DNA from: Trebouxia sp. TZW2008
Lineage: Eukaryota; Chlorophyta; Trebouxiophyceae; Trebouxiales; Trebouxiaceae
DNA length: 64,000 bases
Direction of reading: 5' to 3'
Assembly (NCBI GenBank): GCA_002118135.1
Contig: BDIU01000242.1
Location: forward strand, 187,870 to 251,869
Below the pieces are notes generated by a model. It saw only the letters and a program-made list of their open reading frames with translations. It did no database searches and was not told the DNA's origin. Positions 37,698-47,500 of this stretch are shown piece after piece. The translations under genes and the position numbers were made by a program. Numbering within the stretch: position 1 is the first letter of the stretch; each line of letters starts with the position of its first letter.

Positions 37698-37775
37698 AAC
37701 AGCCAGACAGACAGACAGAGACACATACACAGACAGGCAGACCGACGGATGGACAAACAGACAGACGTTCTGGCA
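37698..37775. repeat. CAGA-type simple repeat
   Basis: Degenerate (CAGA)n/(GACA)n run. Confidence 0.8.
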
Positions 37776-37906
37776 GCACATCTTTACATCGATCTCATGC
37801 AGCAAGGAGTGGTTCTTGTGCTCCAAGCTCTCTAGCTTCTCTGGTTTTTCCTTGCAATTCTGCTCCTTGCCTTTGGAGGTGTGGTTTTTCTACCTGTAAT
37901 ATACAA

Positions 37907-38307
37907 GGGCAGATCCGGTGATGTTCCTCTGACTTTCTGAAATGGCATGTTTGCGCCCGTGTTCACAAAGCAGGGGGCTACTGATTTGAAAATTTGGCCA
38001 TGTAGGCTGATGCCTGAGGCGCTGAGTGATTTTGGGGTGAATGCTGCATCTAACCTAGCACCAAGGCATCCTTGGTGGTTTGGGTGCCACGGAACACCAG
38101 CACAATGCCCAAGTGCTCCACCTCCCAGACAGCATGCACCAGCAATGAAGGGTGAGACACATATGAAGATCCCAGCAGCGTAGCTGTGGGGCCCGTTATC
38201 TCCTGCTGGGGGCTAAATGGATTAGGGATCGGAGCAAGCTGTATGGGTGTCATGCACAGGCTTGTCTCCTCATACACTCGCTGTGATAGGTCTGCAAAGA
38301 TGTGCGC
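37907..38307 (-). pseudogene. Fragment of a class-3 lipase with a frameshift
   Basis: 38062-38307 reads like the N-terminal part of a fungal/plant class-3 lipase: 'FADLSQRVYEE', then 'GIVLVFRGTQTTKDAL', the usual 'FRGT' core. The homologous reading continues downstream in another frame ('DAAFTPKSLSASG', then 'SPDLPLYITG' just before where GHSLGG should follow). The two are joined by a frameshift with TAG in the first frame near 38050, and no intron is long enough to bridge it. The catalytic 'GHSLGG' exon was not found downstream and no start codon fits upstream. It may be a decaying gene, or an assembly error could cause the shift. Confidence 0.5.
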
Positions 38308-39008
38308 CTGCTGCAGGAAGCTGAAGTCAGGCGCAATTTACTAGCGGACTGCGCGTGTAATGTGAGCACCATGCGATCGTGCGAGGTCCCCATCGCCACT
38401 GACAAAGTCTGGATCAGCTTCCTCGGAACCGTTCTTGATTACTGATCATGGTTTGCGATGCGACGCGTCAACGCTTCACATGAGCAAGCTAGGTCAAGCC
38501 AGTGATCACCTCTGAGCAAGCTTGTAGGTTGCCTAGGTTCTCGAATTTGCTTTTTGATCACCTTTGCGTCGTCTGTTGCTCGCTTGTATCAGTCAGCTGG
38601 GCTCGGCCTTCCCACGTTTTGCGGTTTGTCACTGATCACTGTGCGTTCGTGAGCTTTTCAACAGAGCTACGCTGCTTTCAACATTTGCGGCATGCGAAGT
38701 CTTGGTGCTGCCGTTCACAACCAAACACTGACTCGCTCACACATTAGGTGTAGTTCCTGTCTTTGCCAAAGCCTCTTTCTCTGAAAGGCCTCGAGGAACG
38801 AGTCTTGCTGTGCAGGCCGGCGACGCTTGCGTTCAGATCAAGCTATACAGCAACACAAAAGCTGCTGGTCAGTCGCACAGCGTCAGCAAGCAGCATTGCT
38901 GGCAGCCACCGAGAATTAGCAAGTATTTGAAAGAACTACGCTGTTGCAGGCAAGACAAGAATGTAAACAACCTGCAACCATCTGGCACTGGCCACACAGA
39001 CTGTGCAG

Positions 39009-42000
39009 ATGTCAGGTAGTGCACACAAGTTGCTGACTGCAACTCGCATTTGGCTTGCACAACATGAGATCTCAATGCAGACACAAGCAGCTGCCAAATC
39101 ACGGTCGAGCAGCACCTTGACATCATTACAAGATGAAGCAGAGGATGGCATGAATGCAGAAGAAGTCAAGGTCAATGGCGGAGGCATGACACAAGTCATG
39201 TCATGATCGCTGTATTACATCGCAGGAATGTCACGCACTGCTCCATATGCTTATTCTGCTTCAGGCTGTGTTGCTGGACTCCTTTTACGGCACAGATCGA
39301 GGATTGACAGTGACAAGTGAAGCCAGAGCAGAAATCAGTGAGTTGATAACCCAATTAGAAGCTCAGAACCCCACTCCAGCCCCTACAGAGGTACATACAT
39401 GTGCAATGATGTTTTGATGCAATAGAAAGTTTGTGCGCACCCATGCACTTGCGTGATACCCATGCAATGTGTCTACAGTAACTTCTCTTTGTAGCGACAC
39501 TCGATATACCGACAACCTCGCTGTAACGACAAAATTGGTGGGAACGGTTTTTCTGCACTAGAAACCCGCCCTACCTAATGACACCGACACTCGTTCTAAC
39601 GACAGCCGATCATGCCGCCTAGCAGTGCAGTTGTCGTTAGAAAGAGAATAATGAGTGCAAAAACTTGGACGAGTCTCACAAACGCCGACCGTAGACTGAT
39701 CTGTGAGTTGCAGAGATCAAAAAGGGACATGTCTCAAGAGAAGCTAACAGCTCTCGCTCCTGAAAAGCTGAGCAAACCTGGTCTCAAACGATCTTCTGTT
39801 GCTGGCATTGTAAAAGAAGCTTCAAAATGGCTCAGTATCACAGAGACTGCAGCCAACAAAGTGCTCAAGGGCTTTGCAGTTCTGTTTGCTGGCAACCCAC
39901 AGCTCACAGCACAAGATGAAATGTTCTTGCAAAGAATGGCTGAGAAGGTTTCAAAGATGCTGGTCTCCCGTCCAAATCACCGTCAGCAAAGCAGCATCAC
40001 AGCATTCTTCAGTGCTACACAAGAGTAGCTGTCTTGCAATGTTCACAAATGCTTGAAGTAGTCAGGATGACAGTTCACAGGGTAGGAATGCCTATTTGCA
40101 GTCATTTGACACCACTTTCATGTCAAATGACCAAAAATTGACAATGTTACAGCCATACTCCTTTGTAAGGACAATTAGTAGCTAAATGTCGTTACTTCAA
40201 ACTAACAACAACTCATTGTAAGGACAAATTCTGTAATAACCAGTGCTGTTGTTACAAAGAGAAGTTACTGTATATGCCATCTTGACATGTCAATAGACCT
40301 TGACGCTTCCACGGTCAGTCTCAGCAGCAGCAGTAGACAGTCCGGCTTGTGCAATCAGGACTAGCAAATGCAATCAGACGCTGCTGAAGCCGCTAGCTGA
40401 TTTTGCAGGCCATTGGCAAGCTCAGCGGACAGTGGAAGCTACTGTATACTGTGAATAGCGAACTTTCAGGCTTGTTGGGGCTTGGTAGACTTCCAGGAGT
40501 GGAAGTGGGTGAGATCAGCCAGACAATCAATGCTGCAAATCTCAGTGCAACTAATAGTGTCACCATTGGTGGTCAACTATCCCGCACAACTGTTAGTGCC
40601 AAAGCTGCATTGGAGGTCCAAAGCCCAAAAAGGGTTCAGGTCAGCTCTGGCTTCAACCTCATGCATGCTGAACATTGTTCTCTTGCTCAACAAGACACAT
40701 GGCATGTGACTGCAGGATCTGACTACAACAGAAGAACGTGTTTCTCATGCATGCATGTCAGCACGTGTTTTGGCTGCATTTTGTGTCGTGTTGAGAGCAC
40801 ACACCGTCTCTGCCAGATGAGCTGTTCCTTGTTGCAGTCTACCCCTGCACACCAACCATCAACAGCTCCTTTTGTCTTGCAAATGGGAAAGCTTGCCCCT
40901 CATCAGCACACTGTTTCACACTGTGCAGGCATAGCAGAAGAGCTGTGTCATTATCACTCAGCATGTGTTCACTAATGCAAAGGACATGCATGTATGCATG
41001 TTCACAGCAGGCTGTGTGGGCAGGTCAGGTTTGAGAGGAGCATCATTGAGACGCCCGAGCTACTGACAGACAAAGAGTTACCATCATCTGTTACATTGCT
41101 GGGTCAGCCAATAGATCTGACAAACCTCAAGGTAACTTCCAAAGCGCCAGCAGGGCTTGCATGCTTCAACTTCTGGCTTGTGACATCATCTACTGAAACG
41201 CGCCTGTGGCATGCATTGCATGTTTATGGTTGTGTTTGCTGCGCTGTGCAATCACTGCCAACATCATGCATCGGGCCTAAGAAGGCGTGTTGGTCTGCAT
41301 AGCAGCAAAGTCGCATGGTGTCTATGCATAGATGCAATGGTGTGTGCTTCTGCTTAGGTTGTGTGCTACTGGCGTCTGTTAGGGCATAGGAGACCTTGCA
41401 TACTTCACTTACTGCACAATGAACAACAAGCTCAGACTGCCAACTAGACAGCCGTAGTGCAGTTTGATATGAAACAGAGAAGCTGATTGCTTTGTGTTGC
41501 ACAGTACACTTGTGCTCACATGCAGTGTATTTTCATGTCTTACAGGATGCACTGCAGCCATTGAATGCCTCAGTCAGGAGCTTAGCTGAACGAGCATCAA
41601 GATACCTACAGAGCAAGCCAAATTTGGATCTGGCCATTCCTGGTGGCAGGGGCGCTCAGTCATGGCTTCTGACTACCTATCTTGATGATGTAAGTCCTGC
41701 ATTGCACATCATGGAGATAATGTTCTCAGCTCTTAATCATAGATGATAAAGAGTCAAGGTAGCGCTTGACATGATTTACCATACAAGCTTGCCATTTGTG
41801 CAGATGTTGCACTGCTTATTGTGAATTTTCAGCTGTGACAGTGGTGTGATGTCTTGCTGACGTCAGCATGCACTGCTGCATGCATGCTCATTTTGTGATC
41901 AAGACATTCAGCGTGTACATTCATCGTGTTGCAGATGTTCACCAACACTCCTGACCTACAGCGGTAGCCTTTGTGTTGCTGATGAATGCAATGAGAGGGC

Positions 42001-42086
42001 TGTGTCTTCATCCGCAGGATCTACGAGTGTCTAGAGGTGACAACGGGGCAATCTTTGTGCTGTCTAAGGACACTTACAGCTTGTAA
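39009..42086 (+). CDS. Plastid lipid-associated protein (fibrillin/PAP family)
   Basis: Six exons, all phase 0: 39009-39170, 39265-39390, 40409-40639, 41024-41131, 41546-41689 and 42018-42086, giving 279 residues. The first 45 or so residues are Ser/Ala/Thr/Gln-rich, like a transit peptide. The PAP domain shows '[16 protein letters not shown]', a lipocalin-like beta region, '[14 protein letters not shown]', '[19 protein letters not shown]' and the C-terminal 'GAIFVLSKD'. Fibrillins coat plastoglobules and thylakoids and bind lipophilic molecules. Intron 2 (39391-40408) contains a complete pogo-family element. An additional upstream exon for the transit peptide cannot be excluded, since 38755-38930 also looks transit-like. 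Confidence 0.88.
39476..40270 (+). mobile_element. pogo/Tigger-family DNA transposon, internally deleted (795 bases)
   Basis: Perfect 18-base terminal inverted repeats, CAGTAACTTCTCTTTGTA at the left and its complement at the right, are flanked by TA at 39474-39475 and 40271-40272. The CAGTA start and TA target duplication are hallmarks of the pogo branch of Tc1/mariner. It lies in fibrillin intron 2. It encodes one short ORF lacking the DDE catalytic core. Confidence 0.9.
39612..40028 (+). CDS. Short transposon protein: CENP-B-like DNA-binding domain plus PIP box
   Basis: An intact 138-codon, intronless frame inside the pogo element. Residues about 10-75 resemble the CENP-B/pogo N-terminal helix-turn-helix ('[16 protein letters not shown]', '[14 protein letters not shown]'). 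After a short helical linker the protein ends in '[14 protein letters not shown]', containing Q126, I129, F132 and F133. This is a canonical PCNA-interacting motif, Qxx(I/L/M)xxFF. The Drosophila pogo transposase is known to carry such a motif at its C-terminus. The DDE domain is absent, so the protein could bind element ends and PCNA but not cut DNA. It might act as a repressor or as a helper for the MITE copies. Confidence 0.75.
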   Translation: MPPSSAVVVRKRIMSAKTWTSLTNADRRLICELQRSKRDMSQEKLTALAPEKLSKPGLKRSSVAGIVKEASKWLSITETAANKVLKGFAVLFAGNPQLTAQDEMFLQRMAEKVSKMLVSRPNHRQQSSITAFFSATQE

Positions 42087-42829
42087 TGACTACAATGAAA
42101 CGTACACAGATGCCAGAGGGTGTTATATTTATCAATTGTGTCTGGGCTTCTCAAAAGGCCTGATGGTGCAAGCAGAGGCTTCTGGTAAACCCAGCTTGAT
42201 TGTAACCGTCTTGCCTGCCTAGTGCAAGCTGACAAGTCTGCAACACTCTTGCTCACGGCTTCCCATTGTCAGGTGATCAAGCCAAGAACAGCTGCAGTAC
42301 TTGCCATTGCCTGCTGCAAGCAAATTTCTCGAGGCTCTGCTTGACCAGCTGAATAGCTGCAAATCATTGACGGTAGCTTTCACCACCTTGTCAAACACTA
42401 TGCATGCATAATGTGTGTTGTTTGTAAATTGAAGCTGTAGGAATTGCCGTCCTTCGGGCCTCTCTCTGCAACCTAACAATGCAGTGCCGCAACTTTAGGT
42501 ACGGACTGCACTGCGGAGCATGTATGGATGTAACGCTCGCTGTTTGGCCTGTGTCGCGGTCAACCTCGCAAAGCCAAAGTGCGAAGAACGGCACGCTCTA
42601 TTGCGCATGGGAAAATTTCCCCAGACGTCTTCTTGACGCGACACCCTAGTGCTTGCGCATCGGCTTGTTTCGACGTTTCGCTTCAGCAATTTGGGAGTTG
42701 ATTTCCTGTGCGCTCAGATCAACTCAAAGTATCCATCGGCTCGACAGCCTTGTACTCATCTAATCAGCTCCGGCTTTTGGTCAATCTGCTTTGACGCTGC
42801 TGGTGGTGCTTTGACAAAGAGGGCCACAC
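42087..42829. other. Intergenic between fibrillin and hydrolase
   Basis: The last 300 bases are CpG-richer and are the likely promoter of the hydrolase gene. No other feature seen. Confidence 0.4.
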
Positions 42830-45800
42830 ATGCTCGCCGAGCGTCTCGGGTGCTGCCACTGTCACAAGCCCTTTGTCTCGAACGCAACAAGCAACCATAG
42901 AAATGTTTCGGGCAGGGAACTCGGTAAGCAAAGCGCAGCGTATACCGCAAGCGTTGCTGTGCTCTCCGTGTTTGTATGTGCCCATAGTCAGCCTGTGCAC
43001 TGTGCTTTGCAGGCCGAGTCAGAGTCGCCAGCAGTGCCTCAGATGCAGCAGCAGTCGGGAAGCAACAGAACAGGGCAGTCGTCATCATGCCTGGATTGGG
43101 AAATTCAAAAAATGACTACAAGGCACTAGCGGAGCTACTGACGCAAGAGGGGCTCACTACTGAAATTGCAAGTGTCAACAGAATTGACTGGCTCAGAAAT
43201 GCTGCGGGAGTCGTTGACATCAATTACTGGAAGGGTACCCTGAATCCTCAGCCAACTGTCAATTGGTAGGCTCAGGTGCAGTGTGGCTGCGCACATGCGA
43301 TTGCAATCTTGCTCACTATGACAGAACAATTTGCTTGTCTTCTCCCACCCTCTGAGTGTTTCCTGCGCATTAATGATAATAATGGTAATCATAGATGCTA
43401 ACAACCTTGAGGTGTCCTGTATATTGCAGGTACCTGAAGCGCATTGACGATGCTGTCAACGCAGCAAAATCAAGAACTGATGGTGCCCCAATCACGCTAT
43501 TGGCCCATTCAGCGGGAGGATGGTTGTCCAGGGTGTACCTTTTGTCCAAAGGCACGACAGGCATTGATAGATTAGTCACTGTTGGCTCACCGCATTCTCC
43601 TCCACCTCAGGTCAGTCTGCTTTGCACAAAATCACAGACTAGATCTACACCAAACATGTAAGCAAGCAAACTGGCTGTAAATGCCTTGGAAATAGCATTG
43701 ACAACAATGACTCATGCTTGATGACAGCAGTCACACTCTTTGGGTTTGGTGCGTGAAGTTTGCAACAAACATGTACTGTTTAACCTGCTCAAGCAAGCTG
43801 AACTACTTATAAAACAACCCCACATGTAGAGGTCCTATCATGCTGGCATAGATCAGACTGCACAGCTGGAATTGGAGCATTCTCCTGGCACCAGTTCGTT
43901 GTCCTAGCATGAATGTTCTCCACTTGACTACCACTGTAGGCAAAGTACAGTGATGGCTTTGAGTTGCATTGCCCTCACATCAAGAGTATTTTAGTACTGT
44001 ATGTAGAAGCTGCTGGGTTTATTATGCAAGCAGCACCCAAACAACTTGCCATCTCTAACATTAATGAAAGAGGGAGACCCTTACACGCTAGACTTGAACT
44101 AGCAGTGCATGCAAGGCTTTTGTGATGGTGTGTGGGGAGGCCAAACATCAGACAAATCAATTGCACAGAATGTTGCAAGGATTGTAGGAAAAAGGTTGCC
44201 ATGAATGTGAACATGGCTCAGCTTGCAGGAAGCTGGAGTGATGGACCAGACAAGAGGCATTTTGACATATGTTGAGCAGAAATGCCCTGGCAGGTTCCAC
44301 TCCTCTATCGAGTATGTCACAATTGCTGGCAAATACATCAAGGGTGCTGGCTTGCGGGATAAGGAAGCCAGCATCCCTCAGAAGATTGTGGGTGCAGGCT
44401 ATCAGCAGGTATGAGCTGAGTCCAGGCTTCTGCACCCCACACTTTCCCTGCCAGGGGGGCCACCCAAACCCCCCACACAAAGTTGTCTCAGCGTCAATAC
44501 GTAATCAGTGTAGCCCCCATAAGTTGCCCTGCCGCCCCCACAAAGTTGTGCACGTGGGCAACTCTCCAAATTGTGAAACCCCTGTAGAACCCTAGATGAG
44601 ACTTGAGTTGCACACCTACTCAACCTGTACATGACGTGACTTTGGTCAGTTTTGTCACTGTCACAGGTCAAATTACAATCCTGCAAAAGGTTTGAGGACT
44701 TTGTTAAAGTCATTGCTGCCGTCTTGATTGCTTACAACGTTGTAAGTAATGTTGTCACGAATTACAATCATGTTTATCATTGTACTTGCTGATGCCATAA
44801 TGCTTGCAATGTTTCGACTGTTACTGTGGTTGCTAGTCAAAGCTGGCAAGTACACTTGGTTCTCCTTCGTTGCAGCCATAGCTATGCATTGCATGCCAAA
44901 GGTGTCGTGACAGCTGCCACTGCAGCTTCTGGATGCTGTTGCCGATGCCAAAATCCTTTGCTGAACCAACTATACCATACGTCCTCAAATTGATCGCTTG
45001 TGAACAATTCAATCTGCCCTGAGCAATCAGCTCGAGCAGTTATTGTGCCCCTGCGCGAAGCGCCCTGCGCAACGTGATTTAACAATTGCTTTGGCTCACA
45101 GATGGTCAAAACGCTCAAATTTCACGTTTTTCGGACGTTTTGGGCCATGTTTTGCCAAATGCGCGATGTCTTGAAAGCCCTCAAGGCCCTGCGCAAAAGG
45201 GTGTCGCGAATAATCCAAATTTGGGGTGCGAGATCAATTCAAGGATGTACGGTACCTCAGCATGCGAGCTGCATATGCTGAGGCATAAACTTGCTAACAA
45301 CCCATGACGTTACATATGCAACTTTGCAGACCCCCACCATGCACAGCAGGAGTTGGCGTGCTCAATGCGTTTTGATCCTGGTCCAAGCCTTGCCCTAGCT
45401 ACAAATTTTGATGTGCTCACTAGGGTTGGTGTGATGCAGGTGTGTGGCAATCCGCGGGTATGGGGGGATGGCATCACTCCCATGGAGTCAGCGCACCTTG
45501 AAGGTACAGTAATGTCTCGGTATAGCGACTGGATTGCTTCCAAGGATGATGTCCTGAAATCTGATCCCAGGCTCAGAAGCACCACCGCAGCAGTACATGA
45601 CTCCCAGTTGCTCCTTTCTCGTAAAGACAATGCCCTTATATCAACTGTCCATATATCAAGAAGTTGCTGTCGCACTGAGTTGTGGCAGTTTGAGTTTCAC
45701 CTGTCAGCATGTGCGATCTGCCAGTCCTTGATGTCGTACTTACAGCATGCTCTCACAAGTAGGCAACAGAATCTGTAAACACAAGGTCTGTCAATACCCC

Positions 45801-46014
45801 AAGAAGTCGTTTGTCATGCTTTGCAGGTGCTGATCAAGTCACTTTGGATGGTGTGTACCATTCACCACTTGGTGCAGTCATTGCTGTTGATGGCAAAGTT
45901 GGGCGGCCATGGTATGGCTCCCCTGAAGTGTTGCCCAAATGGGTACATCACATTAGCTGTGATGAGTCAGCTAGCAGGGTAGAAGTGGGTGATACATTAC
46001 CTCCAAGTCTGTAG
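42830..46014 (+). CDS. Alpha/beta hydrolase, PGAP1-like, probably plastid
   Basis: Six exons: 42830-42923, 43013-43265, 43430-43610, 44229-44408, 45440-45503 and 45827-46014, giving 319 residues. A Cys/His/Arg-containing leader of about 45 residues precedes the fold, which opens with 'AVVIMPGLGNSKNDY'. The nucleophile elbow is 'LLAHSAGGW' (Ser in AHSAGG). 'VWGDGITPMESAHLEG' and 'LDGVYHSPLGA' near the end supply the probable catalytic Asp and His regions. Plant relatives are esterase or lipase-like proteins of unknown substrate. Exon 5 ends one base before the TA flank of a MITE, so the donor GTACAG is largely made of transposon sequence. Confidence 0.85.
45507..45669. mobile_element. pogo-family MITE (163 bases) next to a splice donor
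   Basis: The left end CAGTAATGTCTC follows TA at 45505-45506. The right end is '...AGAAGTTGCTG', an imperfect complement. Internal 'ccttatatcaactgtcc' shows the family's GACA-type subterminal repeats in reverse. It lies at the very start of hydrolase intron 5. Confidence 0.6.
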
Positions 46015-46442
46015 TCTCACTTGAACGCCTACAGCCTTTGTCTGAGAGCTTTCTCTGTTGGGTACTATGTGGAGTTCAGCAGGAATGTTGTGTGTGTACA
46101 CCTGGACAAACTTCATACTGGTTTTTCTTCAGTAACATGCTGTTGTACTGGCTGTGGGTGAGAGAGGGCGCCTTTCATTTTGCAGCAAACAACTTTGTTG
46201 TTTATGTACTGAGCTTCTACACCAGCTGGAGTCTATCATGACATTGAGCTTTTGTTAGAGCACAGCCACAGAGAAGTTCTCGTTACTTTGTCCACAACTT
46301 TGAGATTTCAAGTGACTTGCAATGTCAGCTGTTCAAATACAGTATGTGCTTGAGTAATCTTCATAGTGATTCAACCTGTGTGCATGTTTGCATAATGAGC
46401 ACGCAGTAGAGCCTTCTGTTGCTCAGACAATTCGGCGGTGCG

Positions 46443-47078
46443 ATGGAATTTGGCTGTGCATACTGTATCACTGCCATGCTAATACAAATGCTCATTAGCA
46501 ACCTCGCTGAAGGATACAGCCTACACAATGTACTAGGCGGCAAGACAGTGATTGTACCAATTGCTGGGCCGGCCAGCCCATGGCGGCTTGAATTGGTGGT
46601 TGATTATGTGGTGCTTACTTCATTGCATGGTGCTGATACAGTAGCTGACAATTCATGAAGGTTTTTGAATTCGTGCTGCTATCAGTATCGATCAAGTGCT
46701 GCCAGTAACGATCAAGTTTCCTGTAGGGGGGCGTACTGTACTCAAAGGGTAGCTACCCACTGTATGTGGATAGCGAACGACCAAAAAAGAGCGTGCCCCA
46801 GCGCAGGCAGGTCCGTGTAGGTGGGGAACCCCATGCAAAAGCTTTGTGCTCGCAGAAATCATCAAGGTACAACTCCAATGTAAAAAGTATGTCAGGACTG
46901 ATCTGGTCAATATTGAATTCACCATCACAACATTTGCAAGAACTGGACCCTACACAGCAACACAATATTGTGTAACTGCGATGGCAATGCTGTTAGGGAC
47001 ATGACTGACTGCGTCTGCGGCCACAGGAGTCGCCGCAACATCGCCGCTGCAGAAGCTGTAGCAGCAAGGCATGTTTAG
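46443..47078 (+). CDS. Small unrecognised three-exon gene
   Basis: Exons 46443-46595, 46727-46866 and 47027-47078 join with consistent phase to 114 residues. The first exon has a hydrophobic stretch ('AYCITAMLIQMLI') and 'GGKTVIVPIAGPASPW'. The second is basic ('RPKKSVPQRRQVRVGG') and the third is Ala-rich. I know no matching family. It follows the hydrolase by 430 bases. It could be a real small membrane-anchored protein or a chance combination of open frames. Confidence 0.35.
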
Positions 47079-47253
47079 CATTCAGCTGAAAATCTCAAGG
47101 ACTAGAGCGCACAACTTGTAGATGCAAGCCACCACTACATGCCATCCAGTCCTTGCCGGCATGCTATCAGCAGTGTCACAACCCTGTCAAATGAACGACA
47201 CGGCCATTGCAGCTTGCTACTTGGGTGTAGTTGGTTCATGATGCTAATGATTA

Positions 47254-47500
47254 TCAGCTGACTGAGCCCTCAGCGGGCACAGATGACCGGTCAGCATCAC
47301 TGGCATCAGCACCATCACCAGCACTTGGCTGAGGATCTGGCAGGCTTGAGAGCACAACTCGTAGACTTGGCTCACAACGCTGATAAATGTCAGCTGACTG
47401 AGCCCTCAGCGGGCACAGACGATCTATCAGCATCCCTGGCATCAGCACCATCACCAGCACTCAGCTGAGGATCTGGCAGGCTTGAGTGCAGTCCCCGCAG
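47254..47500 (-). repeat. Duplicated last exon with stop codon
   Basis: Two copies, about 120 bases each, both encode the tail 'SAGDGADA' to 'RSSVPAEGSVS' and a stop. The 47374-47500 copy is continuous with the upstream coding exon. The 47254-47370 copy has its own acceptor-like 'atcctcag' and could serve as an alternative terminal exon. Confidence 0.75.

Noticed and set aside
37785..37890. Lys/Glu-rich stretch as missing catalytic exon of the lipase
   Set aside because: No GHSLGG motif; the sequence looks like a coiled coil or chance open frame.
38502..38747. 81-codon plus-strand frame upstream of fibrillin
   Set aside because: Considered as a transit-peptide exon, but it ends in a stop and no donor joins it in phase to 39009.
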